From positions 231,760 through 295,759 of the forward strand of contig MEHQ01004197.1 in the NCBI GenBank assembly GCA_008828725.1: a stretch of DNA of 64,000 nucleotides, in the 5' to 3' direction. The stretch comes from Saccharina japonica. Its lineage: Eukaryota > Sar > Phaeophyceae > Laminariales > Laminariaceae. The position numbers and the translations under genes were made by a program. Under the pieces are notes generated by a model. The model was not told the origin of the DNA. It was given only the letters and a program-made list of their open reading frames with translations, and did not search any database. Shown one piece after another: positions 10,931 through 22,800 of this stretch (the first letter of the stretch is position 1; the number at the start of each line of letters is the position of its first letter).

Positions 10931-11436
10931 TGTGTTTTCTTGGTGTGTTTTGCCTGTTGTTAAGTGTACCAGTTCGTACGTATCGTATATCAATTTCAAG
11001 TAGACGCCTGTATAGCGCCCACCATGCGCAGGCTGCCCTTGCGTGTACTGGTAGCTTGTCAATCCCTTCAAAACGGCACCTACGCTTTTGGGGACAATTC
11101 ACTTGTAATTAGTGTAGGGTAATGTTGGGGTATGAATGGTGACAGGGTGCGGTATTAGACTAGTCTAGTCGACTACAGCCTCTTGCTGGCTTACAAGGAG
11201 AGAGCACTAGGCTCAATTATCTTCGTCGACGTAAACATGAGCGAGCAATACTTGAAGAGCTCCTCCGTCTGTATAGTAGAGTTGGCTACTTACTGCTGCT
11301 ACTTCTGCTTTACCGCTGCTGACACTTGGTGCCTTGTACTACAAGCCGTTTTAGAGCATTGATGGCCATGATATGGCAGTATCCCATACGAGGTCACTAG
11401 CAGACAGTTTTAGAACGTTTACGGCTATGATTTTAT

Positions 11437-12800
11437 GTTACTACGAGTACGAACCCGTGCAAAACACACCTGGTATAGCTTTTGCGCATCGAGAAACTCT
11501 GCATTTGGTCGAGTTTCGCGAAAACAAGGGCAGTTTGTTTTCCATGCCTCTTGGAGGCAATGGAAGTAAGATGTGTGTAGGGGGAGGGGGAGGGGAATTG
11601 TGAAAGACAAAACAAAAAAATGACGGCACAGGGGGGCATCGGTATAGATATGTTTATGGAGGTGGGAGGGGGGTAGAGCCAATCTTTCTGATGTGCTGTC
11701 TTATTACTGTCCGTTACTACGATCATTACGACAGAAGCAGTATGTTATGTGCGGTATGGCAAAACTGTTTTGATATTGCATGTGGGAAAGGGGGGGAGGG
11801 TGTATGGGGTCAGTCAAGAGTTTTTTTGTTTGCTGTCTTTTTTTGGTCTACGGTCGATATGTTTTCTTTGGTATAGTCCGAATGATTGGCCTGTGTGTAC
11901 GAGGCGACTCTGTTTTGGTGCTGTCGGGGCAAAATTTCGTTTCTTCCAAGAGATTCCCCGCAAGCTGGTGCTCGGGTGCTCTCGTCTTGCAACGCCTCCA
12001 GTAGTAGCTGGCGAATTCTATCATACTTTCGGGATGGAACAGGCACTGAGCAAGGGGAAAATTGATTTGGGCGGTGTTGGACAAGGTCGATTCCCTGTGC
12101 TGTGGGGGGGAGAGGGCCCTGCAAGCGAGTAGTAGGTAGGTGCTCGGGTGATCTCGCTTTTGAAACGCCTCCACTATCTGAAGTGGTTCTGTTGTTGTAT
12201 CATACCGACCAGTATTTTCGGGGGGACGCCTCCGATATCTGGCACGGGGTTATGATGCCGGCCGACCAGAACGTTTGGGGGGACGCCTCCGACGTCTGGC
12301 ACGGTTTTATGATACCAACATTACCAACCAGTATTTTGGTGGTGGGACAGGCTTGAAGCTCGACGCAACCTGTTTAGTTGTTGGACTAGCTCGATTGTTG
12401 TGCTGGGGAGGAGACAGGGCCCCTCACAAGTAAACGTCGGTGCCCGGATGCTCTCGATTTTCAATTCACCCCTCCGGTAGGCTGGAGCATTCTTACGTGA
12501 TACCAACCAGCAGTGGTTTTGGAGGGGTAACAGGCACGGAGTACGAGGGAGTGAGTGAGGGGCGACACAGAGTTCAAGTTGCAGCCGGACCAATTTAGAG
12601 ACAATCGGCAAAGGACAACTATCTCCTTGGGATTTGAGTCGGAAGAGTTTTGCAGTGAAAGAGTTAATACATCAAATACGTATACATAATACGAGAATCA
12701 TACACGGTACAATATACGTATATCATGATGAGCCACCGGCGCAAGGTGAATTGTACTGATCGACGTGAACCTTAAGACCTTTCTGCCGCTCGCCCGCAGT
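11437..12800 (+). repeat. Diverged repeat block, copy A
   Basis: Begins near TTACTACGAGTACGAAC and matches 14300-15930 in order: a CCTGGTATAG/TTTTTGCGCATCGA segment, a GTCGAGTTTCGCG segment, a G-run near 11580, a CAGGGGGGCATCGGTATAG segment, then ~180-bp tandem units carrying GGTGCTCGGGTGCTCTCG and ACCGACCAGTATTTT. Identity is roughly 80-85%. Open frames over it on both strands are not conserved between copies and are not called as genes. Confidence 0.8.
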
Positions 12801-13555
12801 AAGTGATAATAGTACATACTGCATACTGTACCACCAGGCGCCGACTATTATACTATTGCCGCTGCTGTCGTTACAGTATACGACACGAGTTACTGTATAA
12901 AACTCTTAGTTTGGACCAGGCCCTAGGTATTACACCTTAGGCGGGGCAGGGTGTGTCCTAAACCTACAGCCAGTACTATCTATCGGCGTAGAATAATAAA
13001 CTTCTCGCGTCTTCTGCAAACAATGAGCCAACAGTTTGATTTCTCAGGTGCTGTCTGTCGCGGAGAAGGGCTGGGCTGTAATAGCAAGCAACTGCTGCTT
13101 TACTGCTGCAAAATGTATCATATCCCGCACCGCTCGAAAATGGAAGCACTGGAGTTAGTCGCCATGGCCGTCGGTGGGTCCAGTTGTGAAGGGGCTGAAG
13201 ACCGTTATTATCGGACACATAGGGTAGAATTTCCAGGTAATTGTTTTTGCGAAATTCGTTTAACTGCCAGATTTTACTTTCCTTGTACTTTTCCCTCTGA
13301 AGAATCTCACAAATGGCGACAGAACGCCTCCGCATCTTGGTACCTTTTTTTTTTTTGCAATTTTCGGAAATTCTGGGGGGGGCAAACAGCGCTCCGATTA
13401 CAACGGCCCTACGCAGGTCCCTCGTTGTCATTCACACGTACAGTATATAGTCTGTGTAAATGCTGCGTGCTTGGTTGTAAGGGTTTATACGTATATCGTA
13501 ATCGTCGTGTTATCCAATTACGGCTCCGATGAAGATGTCAAATCTGAAAGGAGGG

Positions 13556-13885
13556 CTCGGCTTTTTGCCTTGCCCTGAACACCTGTTCCCTACACGAATA
13601 CGAAGTAGGCCTTCCAAGCAATACGCCGCCCTTTCCTGTATCCATACACGCTAATCCTTGGCCTTTGCGAGGCCTTCCAGGGCAATACCATAACACAACG
13701 TAGCCCCACTCTGATGAGCCGTAAAGAAAGCTAAACATGGAAGATTCGGGGAAATAAAATACCGGTTCCACGAGCTAGAACATGAGTTGAAGATACCTGT
13801 AGGAGATACCGTGGTAGGTGTGGTGCGGCTCCTCAAAACCCATTCCCACACTCCCATACCTCTGTCTTGCGAGGCTACGAAGCCT
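13556..13885 (+). repeat. Dispersed repeat D, copy 1
   Basis: Shares blocks such as GGGCAATACCATAACAC, CTGATGAGCCGTA and CGGTTCCACGA with 47600-47870 in the same orientation. Boundaries are approximate and no terminal repeats were found. Confidence 0.65.
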
Positions 13886-14030
13886 GCTGAAGGCACGTCT
13901 AACGGGGGAAAAGAAGGAAGCCCACCAAAGTCACCTATAAAATCTATCGCCACATCTCCAGCGAGGGTGGGGCGACACTACACCCTTGATACCGGAATGA
14001 CACAAGCTGCCGCTATATCCCCAGCGAGGA

Positions 14031-14108
14031 GGGGAGGGGGGGGGTAGTACTCCTTTTTTGCTTGCCTTAGTCATTCGGCCATTGACCATATCCCTTTCGA
14101 GAAGGAGC
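14031..14108 (-). repeat. Poly(C)-ended dispersed repeat (subfamily C2)
   Basis: Minus-strand copy: on the plus strand a G-run, then TAGTACTCC, CTTGCCTTAGTCATT, CCATTGACCATATCCC and TTTCGAGAAGGAGC. This matches the C2 consensus described in the findings. Confidence 0.7.
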
Positions 14109-14299
14109 AAGAGGGGGGGGGGCGAAACGCCTGAAAACGGAAGAACTCAAGCTACCGCCACATACATCCCCCGTGCAAGGGGGGGCGACATCCACAGTAA
14201 TGGGTGGTGTGGGGGGGGGGGAGCAAAAATGAACCCCTTGCAAACTGACGGACACAAACTACAGACAGTTACGAGTACGAGTATGTGCATGTATGTACA

Positions 14300-15930
14300 T
14301 CCTTACGAGTACGAACTTGTGCGAAACATACCTGGTATAGTTTTTGCGCATCGACAAAACTCTGCATTTGGTCGAGTTTCGCGACAACGAGGGCAGGCTG
14401 TTTGCCATGCCTTTTGGAGGCAGCGGAAGTAAAATGTGTGTGGGGGGGGGGGATTGTGAAAAACAAAACAAAAAATGACGGCACAGGGGGGCATCGGTAT
14501 AGATATGGTCATGGAGGCGGGAGGGGGGTAGAGCCAATCTTTACTATGTGCTGTCTCATTACTGTCCGTTAATACGATCATTACGACAGAAGCAGTATGT
14601 TATGTGCGGTATGGAAAAACTGTTTTGATGTTGCATGTGGGGATTGTATGAGACCAGGAATTTTATTGTTTTGCTGTATTTTTGTGTTGTCTACGATCGA
14701 TCTGATTTCAGAAGTAGTCTGAATGGTTTGGCCTGTGTGTATGAGGCTAATCTGTTTCGGAGCTGTTGGGGCAAAATTTCGTCTCCAACGGAGTCCCGCA
14801 AGCTGGTGCTCGGGTGCTCTCGTTTTGTAACGCCTTCGGTAATTGGCGCATTCTATCATGCTTTCGGGATGGAACAGGCGAGGAGTGCAAGGCAAACTTT
14901 TCAGGGGTTGTTGGACAAGATCGATTGTTGTGCTGGGGGGGGGAGAGAGGGCCCTGCAAGCGGGTAGTGGTGCTCGGGTGCTCTCGCTTTTGGAACGCCT
15001 CCGCTATCTGAGATGGTTCTATTATGACATATCGACCAGTAGTTTTGGAGGGACGCCTCCGCTATCTGGCACGGTTATGTGATACCGACCAGTACTATTG
15101 GGGGGACGCCTCTGATGTCTGGCACGGTTCTATGATACGAACAATACCAAGCAGCATTTTGGAGGGGGAACAGTCGCGGAGCACAAGGCAAACTGTTGTG
15201 GTGTTGGCCAAGCTCGATTCTTGTGCTGTAGGGGAGATAGGGTCCCTCAATAATAGTCGGTGCTCGGGTGCTCTCGATTGTGTAATCACGCCTGCCTCTG
15301 GGAGGTGGAGCATTGCACGATACCCCAGCAGTGGGGAAGAGGCATGGAGTGCCAGGCAAACTGTTTCGCGTTGGGCAAGCTCGTTTTTTTGGTGCTGTGT
15401 AGGAGAGAGAGTCCCTCAAGCAGCGTCGGTGCTCGGGTGCTGTCGAATTTGTAACGCCTGTGGTAGCTGGCACATTACACCATGCTTGTCGCAAAATGCT
15501 TGGGGTTAGGCAAACTCGATTATTTTGCTGAGGAGGAGACAGACAGGGTCCCTCAAGCAAATTATGTGTGTTGGGTGCTCTCGATTTTGTAATCACGCCT
15601 CCTGTAGCTGGAGCATTCTATATACGATACCCCCAGCATAACTCTTTGGAGGGGGAACAGGCGCGGAGCACGAGGGAGTGAGTGAAGGGGGAAACAGAGT
15701 TTTTGTCTACAGCCGTACCATACACCATGTAGGGGCAAACGACAAACAAACTCCTTGGAATTGAGTTGAAAAAAATCCAATAAGAGGTGAAAGAGTTAAT
15801 AAATATCACGATAACTACTACGAGTACTGTATACCAGGTGTACGAGAGGTATATCATGACCCGCGGACGCAAGGTAAATGGCAAGGATTAAGGCCTTTCA
15901 GCCACTCGCCTGCAATAATAAGTGACAATG
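14300..15930 (+). repeat. Diverged repeat block, copy B
   Basis: Second copy of the block at 11437-12800, longer because it contains more of the ~180-bp tandem units (GTGCTCGGGTGCTCTCG recurs about five times). The region between the copies (12800-14300) holds no exon I can support. Confidence 0.8.
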
Positions 15931-16359
15931 GTAAGATTGACGTCATCATCCACAGCCAATTTTCCAATTTCTATTTATTTATTTTCTGAAAAGTGACGTC
16001 ACGATTCCGGATGAAGACAAATGTCGACCAAGGATTTTCCACCAATCAATAATTCCGACCTCAAAAATTTCCCAATCAGAAAACTGCGGGCACGAAATCC
16101 AGGTGCCGAACGTTGCTGCTTTCTTTACAGTACGTACGCGACACCTATATTTGGCCAAGTTTCAATTTATTATGTAAGGCAGGGTGTGCCTTACACTATT
16201 TTCGTGCCAAAACGACCCCAACATTTATTCCCTCCCAATTTTGGTGCTGTCGCGTGCACTAGACACATAGGGATATTCTGGGCGTCGACGAGTGCAGACT
16301 GCCGCCCTTCCTAACCAGCCTCACACGGCCTTCCGAGCCTGCTACACCTCTCGAACGAT

Positions 16360-16822
16360 TTACGGGTGGTCTCCAAATCCCCGCGTGCCTCCTGCTGAAA
16401 CAGGCCGCCCCCCCTGCGCTTCCCGGTGCACCAACTCCACCCTGTTAACTGCTCGAGGCATGCAAAGACTCTTCGCGTGCATTTCCGCATCTTCCTCGTT
16501 ATCGTAGTTGTCAGACAATATACTCCCTAGAGGGCCCACTGAAGATGAAGAAAGGCTGCGGTTGACGCGATGGCGAAGGTGCTCAGGATCAAAACCGGCA
16601 TTACTGCTTCTGCCGCTTTTCCCGGTGGGCACCGAGCGTCGCTGGCGCCCGCCTTGACCGGCAGACGCTGGCCTCTTGCTTATTTTTTTGTTGCCGCGAG
16701 ATGCGTTGTGCTGCTGCTGCTGCTGCTGCCAGATGCCACCACAAACACGTTGGTCGCGTGGCCGTGGCTTGGCCGCCCGGGAAGACCGCACGGTCGCGAC
16801 CTCCTCGCGAACATTGACAACC
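16360..16822 (-). CDS. Coiled-coil gene, terminal exon with stop
   Basis: Acceptor TTTCGCGCTTTGCAG. One base plus 153 codons and TAA. A basic, Ser-rich tail contains a polyglutamine run (Q6, encoded by CAG), RPASAG, KSGRSSNAGFDPEHLRHRVN, an acidic patch (DNYDNEEDAEM) and a final RPVSAGG segment. Confidence 0.8.
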
Positions 16823-19800
16823 CTGCAAAGCGCGAAAGAGGACGGGGCCCAATCGCACAAGACAGTTCTCCGTTACTCGAGGGCGCATCGACAGTTGGTA
16901 ACTCCACACCCATGAACTGCCTAGAGTAGCAGTCCTTCGGTACTCAAGGGCAAACTAACAGTCAGTATCTCCACACACATGAACTCCCGCGAAAGGTACA
17001 GTGAGTCAGTCTCTCTTCCAAGGGGCGTGAGCACGGCCGCACCCCTGCCCACACGCCTTCGAACCCGAAAAACGTCAAGTCGTCACTATGGACGTAACCG
17101 CTGCGTGCGTGCTAAAGAGTCTCAATAAACGGACCGGCTGATAGCGGCGCAAACTCAAGCTGGGGCAAGTCGCAGGCGCGCTGGTTCTCTCCGGGCCGCT
17201 TCGGCGACACGGCTTACTGCAACACGAAATGCTCGAGCGAATCACCAATCTGCTCACGGCGCCGACCTACAACCCTTCCTTCCAAAAACGAACTGCCGCG
17301 GTGCACATATAGCCCAGATGCTGAACTTAATGGATGCTTCGAATACCGACTGTGCGATATCGCGTTCGTAAAACGATCAACACTTTTCAGCCATGGGTGG
17401 CATGTTTCGGGACGTTTCAGCTCAACCATCGTGCCGAGTCGCACACAACGGACAAAAAAGGACTCTTCATCTCTGCTTGCCTTTTCCGTTGAATTTTGGC
17501 CGCAGCAACTGCAAGAGAATCGACCAATTTTCCTTCGACCTCCGGAGCTGCCCGGAGCATCAGTGGCGCACTGTCGATGCCGCGTTGGACCGAGTAGCCG
17601 CTCGAGGGTTGTGGTACCGCCAACTCCTTGCCGTTCGCCCCCTATCAGTTGCGCGCGGTTGAAACGTGTGTCAAATCGATATCGCAGCACGGCCGGGGCA
17701 CAGCAGGGTCAGTTATTATGGTAACACGCCTCAAAGCCGAAAGTGTCTCGAAAACAATGACCCGCTGGCGCCGATAATTTCTTGCCCTCTCGCAACAGAA
17801 GGAAAATCCGTCAGTTTAATCGCGTACTGTACAATTAAGCATTTCAGTTTTTTTATCGCCCGATTGTCTCAGCTCTGTACAATGAAGAATTTTAGCTTTT
17901 TATCGCCCGATTGTCGAGCCTATCTGCCTGCCGGCCGTGGGTACGGTATAACACGCACGAAAACACACCTCCTCGGAAAATAAATAAATAAATCGAAAGC
18001 TGTTTTTTTCGACGATGGGGAAAAGGTGCAAAAACGCAGAGCGATGCGTTTTATTGGACAGATCTCGCCGAGATATTTACAAAGCGACCATATTCCTGTT
18101 GTTGTGTGTGTGTATGTGTGCCCCCCTTGCTTTGGAAAAACTCGGCCTTGGGAATTCGTCCCAGGGGTCTGTATTTATCTTGCCATCTTGATTAAGTATA
18201 CGTCGCTTGCTGTATTTTAGGCGGGGATGTTTGGTGTGTGTCCCCCCCCGGCTCCTTCTCGAAAGGGATGCGTGGTCAATGGTCAAATGACTAAGGCAAG
18301 CAACAAATGAGTACGCCCCCCCCCCCCCCCCCCCCCCCCGGCAAGTACGGGAGAGCTAAGGGTCAAACCCCTCAATAGACGATTTTTTCATGCCCAATCA
18401 GGAATCTGTTCGGGCACGAGCAGGGCTGAATCGGAAACTGGGCAGCTGTACCCTAGGCTTGAAACCGCCCTCTCGCGCCTGCTATAGCTTTGGCGGCGCG
18501 GCCTCTTGCCTCTATCGTAACATGGTCAAGCAGTTGCGGCGCACACATTGGCGTTCGCTCGACCGAACGCAACCATGGTCGATCGAGATCAACTTGCTCG
18601 CGGTTGTCATCGGTGATGAAGCGGAGGTTTTAAGCGAAGTTCGGGGCGGTAGCATGATATCCTAACGCCTGACCACCATTCACGTGGAGTGTTTGCCTCC
18701 CATGGTGTCTCCGAGAACACAAATAAGGCGACGCCAGTGAACACCAGAGGAGGAACGTTCTATCGCATCTCAAGCACCAAAGTTGGGAGGAAAATCAAGG
18801 AAACTTCATCCTCTCGGCAAGCGAAGAAAGGAGAACTTGTGGTCACTTTGCTCCTTCTTTGTCAACCCCTTTCCGTACCCTCTTAAACTTCTTACCAAAA
18901 CGTATCCTTAGCTTGTTTTGCCTACCTTCGCTTTTCGACAGCCTCGTGCTCCTCCTGCTCCTCGTGCCCCTCCTCCCTCTCCTCCCTCTCCTCCCCCTAT
19001 TCCTCTTCCTGCCCCTCCACTGGCTTGTCCTCTCTCCTTGCCATCGTCAACCTCCGGTCCGGTAGGCAAAAATATTCGCCTCCCTCCCCCCGGCGACCTC
19101 ACTCTATCCGCCAGGGCGGCCTCAGGCGTCAGCGGCGATTCAACCATCCCCGAAAGGCCGAAAAACTGCGGCACGTCGAGGCATGGTGACCAACGACAAG
19201 CGTCGCCCTGGAGCAGTTTGCCTTCTACCTGTTCGAACTCTCCTCCTAGCTCTTCGCGAATGGCACACACGCAACATCTCACCTGAAGCACAAGGCACAC
19301 GGTGGGATGCAGGGGGGGGGGCAAGGGGTAGGAGGGGTGGAGAGTGGGTGGACGACGTCCCCCCCCAAAAAAAATGCTGTTCTTGGTTTCTGTAAGAGTT
19401 CATCCCCATAGGCCATGGTTGTGCCCTCATTTCTCGTAGAAGGCGGTTTATACCCGGTGGCGTACTTTTAGAGAGAGTGGGGGCAAGGGGACTGGGAAGG
19501 GTCTCCGGTTTTAGCTGAGCCCTCGAAAACCCGAAAAATTGGAAATGTTTGTCAAACATGTGAAACACCTAGACTTCGCGCCTGACCCCGCGTTCGTCTT
19601 ATCAACGGTGTGTGTTTAGTTGAAAAAATAGGAAGAAGCCGGAGTCAAGGAGGCCGAGTCTCGCCGGGGTTTCGATTTTACCGCCAAAAGCAGTTAAATA
19701 GGCGCACAGCTGGAGTATGGGGTGCACAACAAAGTAATAAAACACAGTTGCATCCACACACAGCTGAAAGAGGGAGCCCACCTGGGTGCTCGCTGTGCGC

Positions 19801-22800
19801 TGCGCGTCCAACCTCTCTCTCTCTCTGGCGGCGGTCTCCTTGAAAGATGCCTGAACCGCAGCTCGCAGAGCTTTCCGCTCGTTCCGCAGAGACTCCCTCT
19901 GAGCCTTGAGCCCCACGACTCGCGCCTCCAGTCGTCGGCAGTACGCGTGCGAGTCGTTCTCTCGAACATGGGAACAATGGAGGCGCTCCTGGAAAAAAAA
20001 ACAGTTCCGACCGACCGACAAACCAGCGTGGCGGGTGTGCACCGAGAGCGGGGTGGGCTAGAGTAACACAGCATAAAGCTCGCCGCCTGGAGAAGGAATA
20101 AGACGCCTACAGTAAAGTCGCCGCGCACGTGGAACTGCTGCGCGCGCTGCGCACTTGGGGTGGGAGCGATGTATGCTCTGGAATCGTACTGATATGTGAT
20201 AAAACGTGTTTCTAGTTTTTTTTCATGGGCTGCTATCACGGGGGGGGCTAGTGTAGTAAGAAGAACCCACGATAGACTCGAAAATCATGCATCCCCCTAC
20301 GTTTTGCACACCTTGTGTGGTTCTGCTTACTACTACAGTTTCCGCCGTAAATATAAAAAGTAGAAACAAATTGTGTTCTTCGAGCATTTTTTGTCGACTG
20401 AGTAAGGACAAGGCGAGTGAGCCCCTCTCTCCCATCCATCGAGCCATACCATATAAATACGAACTTCAGAGCAGCGCCAACGATATGCATTGCCCGGCTG
20501 TTCCCCAGTGTGCTGCGGGGGTCACCAAGGAAATAAAAGAGGCGTTGTGCTCGTAGGTGTTAAGAGAAGGGAGAGCCCAAACGGCCCTTACATTTCCGAT
20601 CAGAATTGTACCACGTACTTGCAGGTACCTATGCCTCTCCCCGATCTATCGAGCCACACCTATGATAGCGGCTGCAATGCCTGAGGGGCGGGATTATCAC
20701 TACGCTGATGCGATGATACGGCAATTGGTGTTGCTAGACAAGGCGTGGGGAAAATCGGAAGACCAAAAAAAACGAACCAGTCAACAAAAGAAATGTGCCA
20801 AACGACGCCGCCGAAAGAAAAACGAAATGTCCGACGTTCACTGGGAACAACTCGGGCAGCAAGACGTGCTTATAGCGCGTGTCTCGCGCGCAGCTTTGTC
20901 GTTGTATTGCGCACCCTCGGCGGGAAACAAAGGGTCCACCCCCACCTGCGCCTGCAGTTCATTTTCCTGGGCCTTTAGGTCCGCCATCTCAATGTCGCGC
21001 CGCGCGTCCTCCTCGGCTGCTTCCAGTCGGCGTTCGGCTACCTATACACACGTGTGCATGGTTGCGCAAGTTTAGCGCGGTTTGAAAAAAAAAATTGCCG
21101 TGATTGTACAGTTTGGAATTTTAATCGTCGCGGGAACCTTTCCAAAAAGCCGATAACCGGTAAAACCGTAACCGCTGAGCTCTGATTTCTCATTTCTGTA
21201 AGTCGACGAGAAAATTAGTAAAGTACTGCTTTGGTACGGTAAGCGCAAGACGTATTTTTGGCCTGTGCGGGTCGCGGGGGGCGAATTATTCCGCCCAAAC
21301 CAGGAGTTGCCGAGCTCGCCTCCCGCATGCGTGAATTAAGACCAAAACACACACACATATTGGCACGATAGCTAAGGTGCGAGACCGTTACTCTTCTGGA
21401 AAAAAAACCGACAACGCCGAGGTGACGCATGCTACGGTAGCCTGCATGCAGGTGCATCGTTAATTTTCTGAGGGTGTGGTCACTTGATTATAGTATATGA
21501 GCTCTATACGTCACCCAAAAATTGATTTTGCCTTATAAGGGTGGTCACTTGAGAAGAGCTCCATACCCCACCCAAAAACAGATTTTGGAGGAAAACAAAA
21601 GTTCTATACCCGATGACCATTCCCATGGTCTATAAGTACAAAAATGAAACATATTGCACCACAAGAATGGACAAATTCCGACGATTTTGGGTTAAGGAGC
21701 CTTTAATGGGTCATTCAGAAAAAAAAAACAAATAGGCCAAAAAAAGTGCTACATCTATCTTAGCACGCGCCAGGTCCAAAAAGTCACGGGACGATCGAGA
21801 ATCGCGCAACGCAACCCTCGTGTTTTTGGGCGGGGCAGTGGTGGGAATGTTTACCTCCTTCTCCCTAAGCAGCCTCAGAGCAGAGGCCTCTTTGTCCCGC
21901 AGGTCGTTTTCCGTCAGGAGAGTTTGCACGACCGCCTCGCTCGTGAGTGGTGGGCGCTGGAGCTCCTCCACCTCTGCTTTTAATGACGTCACCAGGTCTG
22001 CCATCCTCACACGCTCGGCATCCCGCGTCTCCCTGTTTTATCGTACCGCAGCGTTACAACAGCAGTAGTAGCGGCGCGGCGAGAATATCGGTCGTTGCGT
22101 TATGTGTGCCTTTACACTCGAGACGCAAAGCATCTTCTTGTTCCGAGTGACTACGTGCGCACTCGAGAGACAAAAAGTAGAAGCTACGTGCGTACTCGAG
22201 AGACAAAAAAAGTGGAAGCTCATTACGGAGAGGGGGGATTATAAAAAAAGCTCGTGCAAAAATGTCGTTCGGGTATGGACGACGATGGCGTGCGCTTCGA
22301 GGTCCGTGTACGAACGGGTATCGAGTTTTTAAGCCAAGCCACAAGACGACCGATGAACATCGGTGGACGCATGCTACGATAGAGGTGCACCACTTCTGCC
22401 TTCTGAGGGTGGTGACTTATTAAGGAGCTCTATACCTCACTCCCAAACTGATTTTGGGAGGGAAATAAAATTTTCACCGATGAACAATCCTATGGCCTAA
22501 GTTTTTTTGTTTTTTTTTTGTCCATCCCATTTATCATCTTCGCCCTTCTTTTTCTCTCTCCCTCTTTAGTCGTAACTCAGATCCGGGGTCACAAAGTAGG
22601 CTCTTCTCCCTCCTCCCCCACTACGTACGGTGCTTGCCTTACATTTTTATCGCGAGAAGATTTCAGCACTTTCTTCCCTCGTCGACTTGCGTCGGATTCG
22701 TATACAATAAAAAAATATTCCAACAATTTTGGGTTAAGGAGCCTTCACTATTAATAGGTCATTCAGAAAAACGTTTTAGCCAAAAAAAGGTATACCTCTT

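Larger units (their letters stand above)
5911..11117. repeat. Tandem segmental duplication, copy 2
   Basis: Second copy of the block at 256-5895, in the same order and orientation: 12-bp minisatellite, ~59-bp array, hAT-type element with nested MITE, poly(C)-ended repeat, terminal exon, ~400-bp satellite, ~78-bp satellite. It ends at a GTAATTAGTGTAGGG motif, after which the sequence becomes unique. It was either duplicated genuinely or placed in tandem by joining two haplotypes. Confidence 0.85.

Noticed and set aside
12951-13532. 193-residue plus-strand open frame
   Set aside because: It is the longest uninterrupted plus frame in its region, but it crosses a T-run and a G-run, has unusually high Cys/Tyr/Phe content, no recognisable domain, and an equally open opposite strand.
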